A stretch of 64,000 nucleotides of DNA from Acestrorhynchus altus (Eukaryota > Chordata > Actinopteri > Characiformes > Acestrorhynchidae): NCBI GenBank assembly GCA_034509495.1, contig CM067507.1:22865530-22929529 (forward strand). The letters run 5' to 3'. Positions within the stretch are counted from its first letter, which is position 1. Each line of letters begins with the position of its first letter. The position numbers and the translations under genes were made by a program. The notes beneath the pieces are model-generated. The model worked only from the letters and a program-made list of their open reading frames with translations. It was not told the DNA's origin and did no database searches. Positions 38,501 through 53,014 of the stretch are shown here, piece by piece.

Positions 38501-41500
38501 ACCTTTTTGGTCTTCAAACGCAGACTGAAGACTCATCTGTTTCAGGAGTACTTAACTCCATAAAGACTTTTTGTTTCAACACGGTCTAAATGTGTGGAAT
38601 CTCTAGATTCCAGCCTTATCTACTAGCTAAGGATGTTCTAAGTAAACAGCAAAAAACTTTTGTAAGTCGCTCTGGATAAGGGAGTCTGCTAAATGCCACA
38701 AATGTAAATGTAAATGTAAATGGTCAAATTCATGCAGAAAAAAACAAGTGTTGACAAACTTTCCAGCACCACTGTAACTGAGCCTCCACTGGCCTGGGCT
38801 TTAAGAGGGTCACCTTTGGCTGCCTGAGCTTTCCACTTCTCTCGGTTCTGCTGCACCTCCTCATTCCAAGTAGCCTTGAAGCTCTTGAAGTCAACGCTAA
38901 GCAGGGAGGTGCTGCCCTCTGAGCCTGTACTCTTCACATTGGGACGCTTTCCATCTGATGGGATGTTATTCAGGCTGTGGATGTGAAGTCACATATACAT
39001 GCAGATTACCATAAAACCTTTATTTCAGTCAGTTTTAGTCTCTAATTGACTCATTTTTCTGTTACTATTCAAGTCTTTCCATCTATTTCAGTGGTTCTCT
39101 GCTCCAGTCCAGGGGAACCCTCTGTTCAGCAGAGTTTGAAGTACTCCCTGCCTCAACACATCTTATGCATCAGATAATAATCAAACACTTTACAAGATGG
39201 TTCAGGTGGGCAAGGAAAATTATAACTATGCATGAAAATGGGACCCCAAGACTGGAGCTGAGAATCAATAATCTAGATTTTTAGAAATTAATTTAAATTC
39301 TGGTTCTGGGTTTTGTGATCACTGACAAATGCTATTTGTGGTCCTTAAATGGTCAGTCATAACCATGAACAGTTCAACAGTTAGAACTAATTCGAAAGGC
39401 AAGAATTTAAGACCTCTGGTCCAGGACCATGTTCCAGTATGTCAATTAAGAACACTTAATTGTACCTTTATCTACACTTTTATCAGGATCACTCACCTAC
39501 TCGCCTGTAGGTTCAGTTTCTAGTTATAATCAAAGAGATTCAGGTGAACCATCTCAAAAATAGACTGTTCTCTCTGTTGTGGTCAGTTAAGTGCTTTCAC
39601 TCCTTGAAGGCAAACAAAGAAAGGATAAGGAGGAGTTTCTTCCCATAGGCCATTTTGCTTTGAACCAGGACAGACTGTAGATCTACCTTCCATACATACA
39701 ACACACAGAGGAATTTATACTGGTCATTCAACATTTCTGTGTTCAGTACCATCATAAGGATGGACACACCATTAAAAAAAAAACCTTACAAAATGATGTG
39801 CCTGTCCATTGCTGTATAAACCAAATAGAAATTAAACACGTGACTAGAATAAAAACACATGACTAACAGGCAAATTTCCTCAAGGTGTAGGGATTCTGTT
39901 TATTTCTAAAGTATTTAGGTTCACACAATATATTTTAATAGCAGTGGATATATACTGAGGTTTCCAAGCTTAAGGACATGTATGCAGCCCCACACTTCAG
40001 TTCAAATCCACACAGAAATGGTCAAAATCTAAGAGAAAGCCTTCAACTGTAATAAGCCAAAACTCAAAAAGGCTTTGTACTAGATTTTGAAGTGCTTCTG
40101 TGAGGATTTGAACTGAAGTGTGGGACTGAATAAAGGTTGAGAGTTATAACTGCAGGATAAACTCTTTTAATCCATTTGCTTTCTGAAAAAACAATGAATG
40201 GTGTCCCAATACTTTTATCCACATAGTGTATAAAACAATTAGCTGATACTCAAGACTGTACTATAAATATAAAAAAGTATCATAGCATCATGTCATCTCT
40301 AATACATTCAATCAAGTGTGTCCAGACATTTGACTGGTACGATAGATTATATTTAATTCCTGCTCATTGCACAGCATTATGTTGCACTTCACTCTTGGCT
40401 TAAACTGTACATTTCACTACATATGTTTATTCAAATTTGTCTTATGATTATTTTTTTATGTGTTATTTTTACTTTTTTGTTGATCCGTATATTTATGCTG
40501 ATCCGAAAAATAAACATGGCATTACTATTATTAGTATTATTTGTAGTAGTTATAGTATTATTATTATTAATAATAATAAACCGATATATATATATATATA
40601 TATATATATGGATAGATTTCAAAATCTATCCCAATTGATGATTTGCACAATTTGTCTGCCATACTTTATTTATAATAATTAATGTAGGTACAAGATCCAA
40701 TAAACTGGAAAATAAAGTGCTTTTCCAAACCTCTCACCACAGAGCATTACTCAAACCAGATGGAAGAGAACACTATTAAGTGCATAATTATCTCATAAAC
40801 AGAACACAGATGAAGAGGGTGGGGCGAGTGTAATCGCTCCAGTGGCTTTAATTCACCTTATTCTGCATAACAACAAGAAGAGGGCCATCTTTATTAACTT
40901 TGTTTTAGAACCAGCGGTGATGCAGTGGATCCACTGATATAGATTATGACCACAGTGATAATAAACATACAGAATGAGCAGTGGAATAGTTCAAGGGGGT
41001 CACAGTAATAGGAAGAAGAGGAGGAATTCTCTTGGACAGGGACTTGATTCAGTGAGTGAACTGCTTTGGAAGAATTGTTTAGTTCAGGCATGTTGAATGG
41101 TGTCTATAGAACTGATGAGTGTGAATGGGATAGTGTCAAATTAAAGCAGGAAGAGACAGATAAACTCCCCCACCTCATCTAAGACCCATGTAATATTTAA
41201 GCTTCTTTATCCAGATCAACCACCACAGCCACACAAACACATACAGAGATTGTGAGGGAGAAAGATCAAGTGAGAGATGTGTACATAATCCTTATTCGCA
41301 GCTATGATGATGATGATGATGATGATGATGTGGGTATGTTTATGTGACAGAATGTTCTTTAATGCCTCATTGTGTGTAGTCGTCCACATGGACAGCTTTA
41401 TCATACACTGTGTGAGTGTGTCTATGTATGTGTGTGAGCGGTAAAGTAACCTGCACTCAGCATGGGGCCTGCGTGAATGTGGGGGTGATGAATGGCCCCC

Positions 41501-44500
41501 TTGGATAAACTCAGACAAGAACACAAACATCTTCCATTATGTATGACTGTTCAGCTCCTCAGCCGTGTGCAAACAGCAACCAGACAGTTAACAGAAACAT
41601 AATGCGGGTGCTGTCTGTCTGTGCTTAAGTACTTCCACGTCTACTGCACTGCCAACAATCTCAGAGGTAGTGGCTACACATGACTCTCAAATAGGCCCAA
41701 AGACGACCATGTAGAGCATCTCACGTTACTCTTGTCACTCTGAACTAGAATATTAGTGAGTGAGTGAGATTTCTAGATGATTTAAGGCTTTCAGTTCAGG
41801 CAGACAAGCATGAGATTTATTAAGCTGTCTGTACAGTGTTCTAACTCACCTGGAGCGTCTAAATCCAGCCAGGCCTGACCGTGAGGCCTCATCTATGAGG
41901 GGTGTGACTATTTTCTCTATCATGTCTGTGAGCACGGTGAAGGTGGGCTCCACAATGAAATCGATGAAGCCTGTGGGTTGGAGAGATAAGACACAAGGCC
42001 ATGAGTCCAGCTGTCACTTGGAGAAAAATAGGAGATATAAGAGAGCCAAAGGAGAGGGACCATCAGGTAGGCATTGCATACTCACTCACCGATCTGAGAC
42101 TGGGCTACCATGGTGGACTTGCGGTCACAGAGAGGAGAAAAGGGAAGGCCCAGGTCTGCTTCTTTATCTCCCTGCAACACACACCATTCTTTTACTATGC
42201 AAGGATAGGAGAATAATATGGAATATGATTTACATATCATTGTTGTCATGCAAAGCCTCAAGAACCCACAATGACATCTTCAAAGCGTGAGGTTACTATT
42301 GACGAACTGAACCATCTTAATGCGAGTGCAGCTAAAATATAATACTGTGAGAAACTTCACTTTCATATTTGTCATATTTTATATGCATTATATGTATTAC
42401 AAGCTTTTTTCTTTTACTTTAATTCAATTTTACTTTTTACAGCTCAAGAAATCAAGAATCTCAGATTATTAGAATATTTCATAAGATAGAAAATATGTTT
42501 TGGCACTGTCGACTGGTGCCAAGTCCTGCTGGAAAAACAAAACCAGCATCTCCATAAAGCTTGTCAGCAGACAGAATCAAACAGTGCTCTAAAATCGCCT
42601 GATAAACGTATTGAATCTGGACTTGATAAAACTCAGTGGACCAACATCAGCAGATGACATCACACCCTAAACCATCACAGATTGTGGAAGTTTCACACTA
42701 GACTTCAGGCACCTTGGATTCTGTAACTCTCCACTCTTCCTCCAGACTCTAGGAGTTTGGGTTCAAACTACAGGGCTTTTGATTTCCAAATGAAATGCTA
42801 AAATTACTTTCATCTGAAAAGAAGACTTTGGAGCACTGAGCCTCATTACAGTTCAGGTAAGATGCTTATGACGTCTCTGGTTTGATGGCTTGGTTTTAGG
42901 AATGCTGCAGCTGTAGCCCCTTTTCTGTGAGTGGTGGCTCTGGATCTACTGACACCCTCCTCGGTGCACTCGGTGAAGTTCTTGAATTCCCTTTTCTTGA
43001 CAATCCTCTCAATGGTTCAGTTATCCCTGTTGATCATGCACCTTTCCCTACAAACCTTTCCTCTTCCAGTCAACTTTCCATTAATATGCTTTGATATAGC
43101 ACACTGTGAACAGCCAGGCTTTCAGTAATGACCTTCAGAGGCTTACCCTCCACAAGTTGTACTTCTGGACAAATGTCAGGTCCGCAGTCTTCTCTATGAC
43201 TGTGGTTGTTTGTGCTGAACTAGGCATGGTATTTTAGTATGTTATTAATTCCCAATATTGACTGCATCCCCAGAGGTCTTTTCAGATGCAAGCTGCCAAT
43301 TTAATATGCGAATTCCCATTTTCTTCCAATAATATATCATCACTTTGTGATGCTCTGTGTTTCTTTTATATAATAAGGTAATATTACTATAAACTCAGAA
43401 TGAAGTTGACCACTGAACATATTCACTCTAACTCCTTATAAGAGATTTTGCTGACAGGAATCTTCACTGCCCATTGCCGCTGACCTTCAGGAGAATGCTG
43501 TGAAGTTGGCAGGCTTGGGAGATAAATTTGTTCATGCTAAAAATGATTTGTTTAGCAGTTTCCTTTCCATTGCTCCTGACATTTCTATTAATATGATTAG
43601 TGGCCGTGTACCTGGGAACGGACTGATTAGACATTACCGTTGCACATCAATGAATCAATGTAATTTCTGCATTCCTAACAAGAGCAGCAGGAACAAAATG
43701 CTATTTCATTTCAGCCAGTGAGACCTTAATTAGTTTGTCGCTTTAGCAGAGATATCCAGCTCCAGAATTACACAGAGTTAAAAGACAAAATTGAATCCAC
43801 TTTGATTTGGTTGGAAATTAAGCTAAATAAAAAATAGCCTGCTGTTTCTGCGGTGTAGGAGGGAAAGCTGCAATCATTTGTGGGTGTTTGGTACAGTCTT
43901 GGCCAGTACATTTTCTTCCAGGGACAGAGCTGGCTGACTATCGACTAAACAGTGTAGCAGTTAAGTGTACACTGTACTGTGTAATCTATTAAGTACATGA
44001 TGTACATGATGTACATGATTCTGCCTCTTAATATTAGATGAAGAATCTGCTATTGCTCTTCTTAATCTGCTAAAATTTTCATATAGGTTTTGCCATTCTT
44101 ATATCAGCAGAGAACACCCTCCTGATATACTGAAAGAAGACATATAGTTTCAGGTTCAGAGAAAGTAACCCTTTGGTCAATCTCCTCATTAACAACAGAC
44201 TGGGCTGAGATCAGATGAGACTTATGTTCCTCTAAGTGAATTGTGTGGAGTAGCTGGTGAATATTAAGCAGGAGTAGGATTATAGAAGAGTGGAGAGGGA
44301 TTATGATGGCTGAATGAAAATGAGATGGTATGTGCTGTCTGAATGAGATTACTGCGAGACCATTGGATTGTTTGCATTGATATTTAGGAACAGCAGTACA
44401 GCACGGCAGGGTTTGTCTTTCTCTTTACAACCTAGTTCACTGTGAGATTAAAGTGACATCTGGTTGGTAAAAAGCAACACATAATTCTTGACATTGAAGA

Positions 44501-47500
44501 AATTTCACTTTACAGTCATTTTCCACAGCCAGGAAAAACAGAACCAATGCTCTCATTTGTTGATCCTATGTTTGCAACTCTAAATTTGAGCAAGCATATT
44601 TAGCGAGTATGGCACTTTATCATATGAACACTAATTCGATTTTCAGGTCTGTTTTTAGGCAGGCATGTTGAGAAGATATGGTGTAAAGAAAGGCAACACC
44701 AAGCAATGCATCTACATAGTTTAGAAGTCACCTAAAAACCCCGACACATCTGTATTTGTTACCCAGTCTCCCAATATGCCCCAATACTCTAATATGCCAG
44801 TCGAAAGAAGGACAGAAAGACACTGACCTGCCTGAAAAACTCTTCCAACAGAGAGGTGGTCCAGTGGTGGTGTAGCTCCCATTTTTTAGCAGGATGGCTG
44901 ATGTCTGCAGTATGCAGTAAGAGGGATAAGGCCTTCGGTTTGTCAATTCTACAACGGACAGCCAAAAAAAATGATCTCCTCAGAGCATTCAACACAATAT
45001 TTTTCATATTAAAGTAGGACAAAATCTAACACACTCACGCCTCTGGTTGCTGGAGAAAATTTTTCATGGCTTTAATCTGCTGGAAATGACAGGACATATC
45101 TGTGGCCAAAACCATCTCAACCACCAGGGTCCGCAACTCTCTAAAGGCAGAAAGGGTGAAAAAGTGCCCTGTAATCAATGTGTCACTGCTTACATAATTT
45201 ATCATATAATGCAGTCCACCTACAAATGTACAAACTCTGCTGAAAAGAAAAAGAAATTGTAACTCCGTCTGGATCAGAATACCAGATTTTGTATGTGTTT
45301 CAAGTCTTAACATGAGTATGGCAATAAAATCACCATCTCAAGATTTGTTCAGCTACAACAGGGACGCATTTTCCACCAGAAACTCAACATGATGTACTGA
45401 ATAAATTGGGTTCAAATGGAGATTTGTCCCCAGCATTGTTAATTCCACAAAAGAACCAATTTTTACACAGAGCATGGATGTTAACTGTCTCAAACTGTCT
45501 CACCTCCAGTCATCCTTTGACAAGTTGTAGAGGATGTTCATCTCATCATCGTCTTGTAGGAGTCGATAAGCAGCACTCACATGGTGGTTCTCCTGCACTG
45601 CGCGGTCATTGTACAATATAGCTGAATCTGACCTAAAGAAACATAAGGGACAATATAAGGGTTGTGACTTGTGTTATGTTAGGTTGGACAGCTAATTTCA
45701 ACTAAAAGATTAATAACATTAAAAATAATTGATACCTGGTTTGTATGTGGAAGTTGTTAGTGGTCCCAGTATGTTCATAATCATGTACTGCTGCAGCAAA
45801 TATCATAGCGAAGATTTCTAACTCAGTCAGCCAGTGCTGCAAGACAAGAAGCACAGCAGTCGCACGCTGAGGGTGGAGCTAAAAAATACATTTGTAGATG
45901 CACATGAATGAAAGATGCTTTCTGTTGACAGCCTTGATTTAAAAAAATGTTACTGTGATCATACTTCCTAAAGAAATGATCCTAATTTACATCCAAACAA
46001 CGTATAAAATGCCCCAAATAAATGTGTTGACATATGAACTCTTGAACTTGAACACATAATACATTTCTATCATTCATCAGAATGCCCACATGATGGCAAT
46101 ACACATCAGTGAGGAGTTAATGAGCATGACTCTAACAGTGTCAAGCCTGATTTGAGGGGAGTCAGGAGGAGATTAACTCCAAATCGATAGGCGCCTGAGC
46201 AGTGAGATGAGGTTGGAGTGAAGTGCTCACACTGCCCCCTCACTGCCCCCCCCCCCGGAGCCCCCCCCCCACATCCCATATATTCAACTGAAGTCTGTGC
46301 TGTCAGCCTTAATGAAAAACAGCAGGTGCTTCACCTTCACACAAACAGTGTACACTATTACATGTAAATTACCAGTACAAAAATGGCTATTTGGAGAAAC
46401 GCCACAGAAGAAACACTTTTGGTTCCCTAGAGTACCTTTTAATAGAGGGTTCTTTCAATAATAAATTGAGTAAATGGGATGTGTGAGTGGAGAATCTTTT
46501 AAAAGATTTAACCACCAGCACGTGATGTTTTAGTGCATCGCATTTTTCATCATTTAATTAAAAAGAAATGGCATAATGTGAAATATTTCATACTTCAAAA
46601 TGTTCACATTATTGGAATATTTCATTTTGAGTAAATTACTATTCAATCATGATAAATACTGTTTGTCTAGTGTCTAGTTCACCACACGCAACCTCAATCA
46701 AGGGTAAGACTTCTGACCTGACATTGGTCAAGATGATCAGCAAACCGGTCCTCAAAGAGGGTAAGCCACAGAAGGTTATTGCTGTGCTGTATTAAAGCAT
46801 ATTCCTAGAAGGTTGACTGGAAGAGGAAAATGTGGTGGGAAAAGGTGCTCAAGCAGCAGAGAAGACGGGAGCCTTGAGAGGACTGTCAAGAAAAGTTGAT
46901 TCAAGAACTTGAGAGAGCTTCACAAGCAGTGGACTGAGGCTGGTGTCAGAGCATCAAGAGCCACCACACACAGATGTTTCCGGAAAGGCTGCAGCATTCG
47001 TAATAACCAGCCCCCTCCAGAAGCACAGGCATGATCAGAAGTGTCTTTCCTTTGCTAAAGAGAAAAAGAACTGGACTGTTTCTCAGTGCTCCAAGGTCAT
47101 TTTACAGATGAAAGTTTTTGCATTTAATTTGGAAATCATGAGCCTTAACATCTCATGTCAAGCTCTTAAATGGAGATGCAGATTTCCTTTTTCAGCAATT
47201 TTATATATTATATAAAAAGTATAACAATTTATGAAACTGTACTTCTGATTTTCATGGGTGATAAGCCTTAATAATCAAAATTAAATATTTTGTTACATGT
47301 AATTAACATAAAGTACACAACATTTTAACTATTTTTTCCTCCACAATATTCTAATTCCCTGAGATACTCTCTTATAAAAAGTGTGTACTGATTTTGGATT
47401 AGAAAAATATATTATTATAATATTATAATGAAATATCTCAGTTACATCACCCTTCAAAATAAAGGTGCTAAATATTATCTTTACTCATGGTTGTGTAAAG

Positions 47501-49162
47501 GTTCAAGTTTGAAGAACCTTCACTTGATGTACAAATTAAAAGTTTCTTCACATTCTCACATCTCCGTTTCAAGTGTGGTCCTTTATGGAACAAAAAAGTG
47601 GTTCTGATGTCAATTGAAATCTTAAATTTTGAAGAACATCACTTTTTCATTTTATGAACAATTATATCACTTATTATTTCACTTTCCAATGTTGCTCTTT
47701 GGAGAGAGGAGAACCTTACAGAGGGACATCCATTAATGCTACACCACTCTGTTCCACTCTCTCTAACTGGAGACAGGGTTGAATGAGCTCACCTTGTGTT
47801 GATCAGCAAGAGCTAGTGCAGGTATAGAAATAAGCTGCAGGTACTTACACATTTACACAAAAATAGCAAACGTTCCACCTTCTTTTGGCACCCATGTTCT
47901 ACCTGAGTCTAACACGGTCTCGCATATGACTGGAATGCAGGGTTGCCAGGTGCAGTAAAAAAAATAAAATAAAATAAAAAAATCCAGCCCAAAGTGTGCA
48001 AAAAAAAAAAAAAAACCCACAACAACCTGAAGCCCAGAATCTAAGATGTCACAGACGTAGTATATATTCAAACTATAGATTAAAACTACCAGTGTAGCAC
48101 CTTAAATCTCCTGCCAATCTTACTTTGTTTTATTTGTATAATCTAATTTATACTTCTTGTTAAAGATTGTGTCAAAAACATTTAATAGAAATACTATTAA
48201 GACTAAAAACTCAAATTGACTGGTTCCTGTTCTTTCCTCTCCTGAAATAACAAGTATCCTCCAATCTTCTTTGTTGACTAACATTTTTTCTTTCTGTTTC
48301 CTGGTCATTTCTGAATTCCTGGTTATTAGAATTTCAGGGTACATGATGAGCTATTTTGAACAATTGAACAGCTCTTCCCGTCCCCTTTCTATTGTCACTT
48401 GCTGTCTTTTCTTCTGTTAGAATTTCTTTCCAAACTCTAGTCAGCGATTTAACAAAACATTTATTTTTGTACTGTTTGTAATGAAAACACTCTGGTGATC
48501 AGGGTAAATTAGTTAAAACAGTCCAAAAAATGCACCTTTGAAGTTTCACCCCGATTGGATTTTCAAACAGGTACAATTTGGCGGTAAAACCACGAACCTG
48601 GCAACCCGACTGGAAAGTTTTCTTTGGTGTTTAATACATTTATGAATAAAACCCTTTGAATTCATTTCCACAGGTGGCAGTAGTCGCTGGGCCCTTAGCT
48701 GTACTCACCACCATGCCACTCTTCAGCAGAAGGCAGTGTACAGTTTGAGTGACATCCGCTGCGTGAATTAGGTTATGGTAGGGGTTTTTGTGTTTGCTGT
48801 AGCCCACTTCCAAAGCCTCCACAAAGGACACCAATGCAGAGATGGGGATCTGTGGAGATTATCAAGCAGCACAGAGATCAGAGGAAATTATGCTAAAACA
48901 TCACTCAACATTTCAGTGTGTCAAAGAAACTGATAAGAGTTACTGCCAAATTTTACTGGCAAATTTGTGGCTTGGACCGAATTAATCACTGCTGTCCTCA
49001 CAAAACCTGATATCTTCAAAAAAAATAAAAAAAATAAAAAAATAAATAAATAAATAAATTTGAAGGGGAAAATATTCTTATAAAATATTGTTTCTTTCAT
49101 GCAAAATGCTTGTATCTCCATTTTCACTTTTTGACAGATGGTATCTGGCAGTTATTCTTTAC

Positions 49163-49244
<82 letters not shown>

Positions 49245-50205
49245 TAACTTGCCCTTGAAGCTATACATTTTTATCTGCAATCTGAGCAGTTTTGAGATAC
49301 TGAACTTTATAGTCTTTAATGACATTGGCATATATGGTCATAGCAACTAGATAAAGAATACAAAACCTCATCATGTTAAGAAGTTGTCACAGAATGAGAA
49401 TATGTAAAAAAAAAGTGACAAAAATGTCAGACAAAACCTCAAAGTTCCAAGGGGAAAAATGGCTTTTAAATGACAAATAACTTTTACATGAACATTTATT
49501 AAATGTTAAGTTGGGTTTTTTTTCCTTCTACTGTTTAGAGGCACAGCAACAGTATGCTAATGTAGCAAGATTTAATTTCTTAGATGTTTTAAGGTTTGAT
49601 ATAACAAACTAAACAGAACCTTGATTCAACATACTACAAAACAAAGCTCTACATCCACATTTACCTATATCCACTAATGCTGTTGAAGTGGTATTAAACA
49701 ATCCCCATACTTAGCAGATCCAGGTACTACAGAACATGTGAGAGAAATGAAAGATGTTACCTTAAAGCGATTGATTAAATCATATCTGGTGAGAAGTTCA
49801 TAAAATATGAATTTCAGTGCATGATCTCCACTTGCTTCATTCAGTGCAAACACATCAAATGACCACGTATCCACATGCTGAAACAAAAGCACAATTAGAC
49901 TTATTAGACTCTACAAAATCAATCACCCAAACATAATGTTCTGGTCTATATGCAATATAAATACAGTCATTTTTATTTAAAAGTCAAATGAATTCAGTTC
50001 ATTGATATATCATCACTGTCATGTTAAATCATGTCCTTGTGAACCTATTTAAACATTTCATTTAAACACTGAATTTCATTTTGTTTAACTTATTTTTGAT
50101 ACACCATTAATTGTTTTTTATTGAGCAACCATTTCAATGAGAAATAGACCAAATATTCCAAAATAACTTGGAATAAAATCTTCAATCACCTATATACATT
50201 AAAGT

Positions 50206-50242
<37 letters not shown>

Positions 50243-52963
50243 CAGAATAACCCTGTCTGAATGTATTCTATGAAAGCCCTGGACTTGTTAAATGAATTCC
50301 AGTAATAATGTAAGAGAACAGAGCTACACCACGCATGCCTGTGGCTAATTTATTGAACTATTTCTCCCTTCCTCTCTCGTTTTTCCCCTCGCCCTGAAAT
50401 AAAGTTCTGTATACTTTTGACAGGGCTGGCACAGTGAACATCTGAAATATGGAGCATTAAAGATTTAAATTCTGAAATTGGACGTTTTCTCCTGCGCTCA
50501 GTCTCTGTCAGTAGAGAGAGGTTTAGAGGGCCCCTGAGGTCTCTAAAAGTAGGGGCCAGACTTACAGCTGCACCACAGCTCTATTGCTGATGCCCAGAGA
50601 ATTAGATCCACTACTCAGAGCCCAGAGCAAGCAGTGGGACATCACTGCCTAAAACAGTCACATCCAATTTGATCTCCCACTCAGCAAAGCTGGTAATGTG
50701 GTTGCCCAGACCAAGATCAGGGATGTGGCACACTGGAACTCAAAATAAATGACCCTGGCAGATGCAGATAATGCTGTATTGATCTAAATATAATGTCAGA
50801 ATGTGCTACAGGGCTCTTTCCACCATAGTGTAGCGGGTGGACATTGTCATTAAGCTCTAGCTGAAAATGAAAGCTACGCAGAATAGATACTGTACAGTGT
50901 AAGCTACAATGTCTATTATTTATCTATGGTATAACTGAACTCCCCTCACCCTCTGACCTTCTGTGCACATTTCATATATCCCATGGTGAGGGGAAAGATC
51001 GATTCCACACTTCTGTTGATCAAACAGGTTTGTTTGCATGTCGCAGACTGCAATTCTGTCATTTCCCAGGTGAGCAGCTATTTTTTCACCAAAGCACACA
51101 CAGCACTATGTATGGTATGTGCATATTGGGCCTTGAACCTCCGACTTGCTACTTTGTCATCAAGAAGAATCTTCTCTGAAATTCTGAAACACTAAGAACT
51201 ATACAGGACATATACAGTCATGGGAGTGAAAAACCTAATTGCAGCCCCACATACTCCCAGTGTTTGGGGGTTGAAATAGAGCTCATGCATTGTGCTGGCT
51301 ATGAAGGTGGATGCTGGCCAATGCCCGGGCTCTGAGGCCCCCTCTGTCATCCCAGGGCACAAACTCACTAGTACCTTTAGCACTGTTATCACGCTGGGTG
51401 GGTAGCTTAATCCGACCATGTTGGATGTCCGACGGTACATTCTGTCAGAGAAAGATAACACACTCCATTCAGAAAGGCTGTGCGCATGTAGAGAGAAAAA
51501 AGCTGAACATCCTCTGTTTTGGTAGAGGCAACTGGAGAAATTAACATTTAAAAAGCTAGAGCACACAGGGCTGCTGCCAGCATGGGAATCACACTAGGAC
51601 ATTATTGGTTTCTCTATATCAAGCCTCCATCAATGGGTCTAAAACCTAATAAAGCACACTTTGCAATGCAATAGTTCCTATACAAAAACCCTGTGAAGGC
51701 TTGCTTCTGTTGCTTTTGCGATTTGCTTTGATGTGGCCACACTATGTGCTCTCACTGCATCTCAGATTACTAAGACTGCAAAGCTGCTAATCATGCAAAC
51801 TGTGCACAGAACCGGCTACTGCCTGTGATATGTATATGAGGTAAAAGAAAAGCAGAAATAAGTTTTAATAAGTTCTTTTTACAAAATAAAACTCTATTTG
51901 TAATTAAAAATGCAATCATTTTATTGTTACAGATGTGCATATTTAAGCACCTGGACCTAATAGTATTACTGAAGTAGCAAATATTATTTAATACTGCCTG
52001 ATGTCTTACCTTCTCTCTAGCTGCTATGAGCACTGTTGCTGTTTATGGGAGTACAACCCACCTTTGAGAGACTACTATTAGTATATGCTCTTATAGAACT
52101 GTATGTTTTATGCAAAAACTGGCATTTTCTAGTAAATGTACATGTAAAAGTGTTTATATATCCACTGTGTTTGCACACAGGAAAATTCGTCCTCTGCACT
52201 TTACCCATCCTGCCAGTTCAGTGAATCGAACTGGCAACATTCCAGTTACAAGGCTGGTTCCCTGTGTACAACCACTTTCCAGTACAACTGGAAAGATTCT
52301 AGAAACAATGTAATATTGTTGCCTATGAACAAAGCCAGGCTTAAAAGATCCTGCTAGCTTCCAATTCATAACACTGGCAGTTCTTCAGTTGTTCCTGAGC
52401 ATCCAAACAAATTTCCTCTGGGTCTTCTTCCCATTTGCATTGCAACAACTTAAGTCAGAATGGATGGTCTTGGATTCTGTGCATTGGTCAGGCCAATGAG
52501 AGCAGTCAAACTCTTTTTATCTTGGCACTGAAAAGCTATGAGCTGTAGTCAATCATGAGCAGAAACAGGAAGTTAAGAGACATTGGCCTTGGCAAGATTA
52601 AAGATTTTAAGTAGTGTAAGTGGGTGTAATGTAAGTGGGTGTGTGTATTTCTGACATTGTATGTATAATTTTGACCATCAGTTGATTTAAATAAATTAAT
52701 AAAATTTAAGGAAATAAACTTAAATCTGACAAATATGCAGGTCTTACTCTCATTCTGCCCCAGACAAAGAACAGTTTAAGAAATCACTGAAATCCCACAA
52801 TTGCCATGACATTCATATCCATGCTTAGTGTAGGTAAACATCCAATTGCAATGTTATAAGCAACAGAAAAGAAGGAATGAAGAGGAAAGAAGTGGTTGCT
52901 GAGTACACCAGGTAAAAGAAACTCCAGTTGCATTTGGAAGGACACTCTTCTGAATGCTGAAAA

Positions 52964-53014
<51 letters not shown>

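Larger units (their letters stand above)
35576..38974 (-). other. pde1c: pde1c C-terminal tail exons
   Basis: Four exons. 38974-38814 encodes STSLLSVDFKSFKATWNEEV and QQNREKWKAQ, conserved in PDE1C. 37365-37039 is a 109-residue Lys/Glu/Asp-rich stretch with repeated KDKTEKDK-type runs. 36514-36452 encodes EVPEELDSPDSDNSGTKSSD. The last exon gives an Ala/Ser-rich end (SLAASAAAAASSPDAH) and TAA. The tail is low-complexity and probably disordered; its last two exons differ in sequence from the human tail I recall, so they rest on splice phase and reading frame. Confidence 0.85.
41850..51441 (-). other. pde1c: pde1c catalytic-domain exons
   Basis: Nine exons from 51441 down to 41850 encode the PDEase_I fold. 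Metal and catalytic signatures are intact: NPYHNLIHAADVTQT (HNxxH, exon 48849-48709), VHDYEHTGTTNNFH (exon 45836-45736), ENHHVSAAYRLL (45632-45504), HTADISHPAK (metal-binding Asp, 44948-44828) and TMVAQSQIGFIDF (invariant purine-clamp Gln, across 42171-42090 and 41970-41850). The fold should be active. Introns here carry two transposon relics and several microsatellites. Confidence 0.95.

Noticed and set aside
39575..39690. Possible second LINE C-terminal fragment (aggagtttcttcccataggc)
   Set aside because: Only about 15 codons resemble the motif at 61.2 kb; not enough to call.
49138..49350. Poly-Asn open frame
   Set aside because: It is a translation of the AAT microsatellite.
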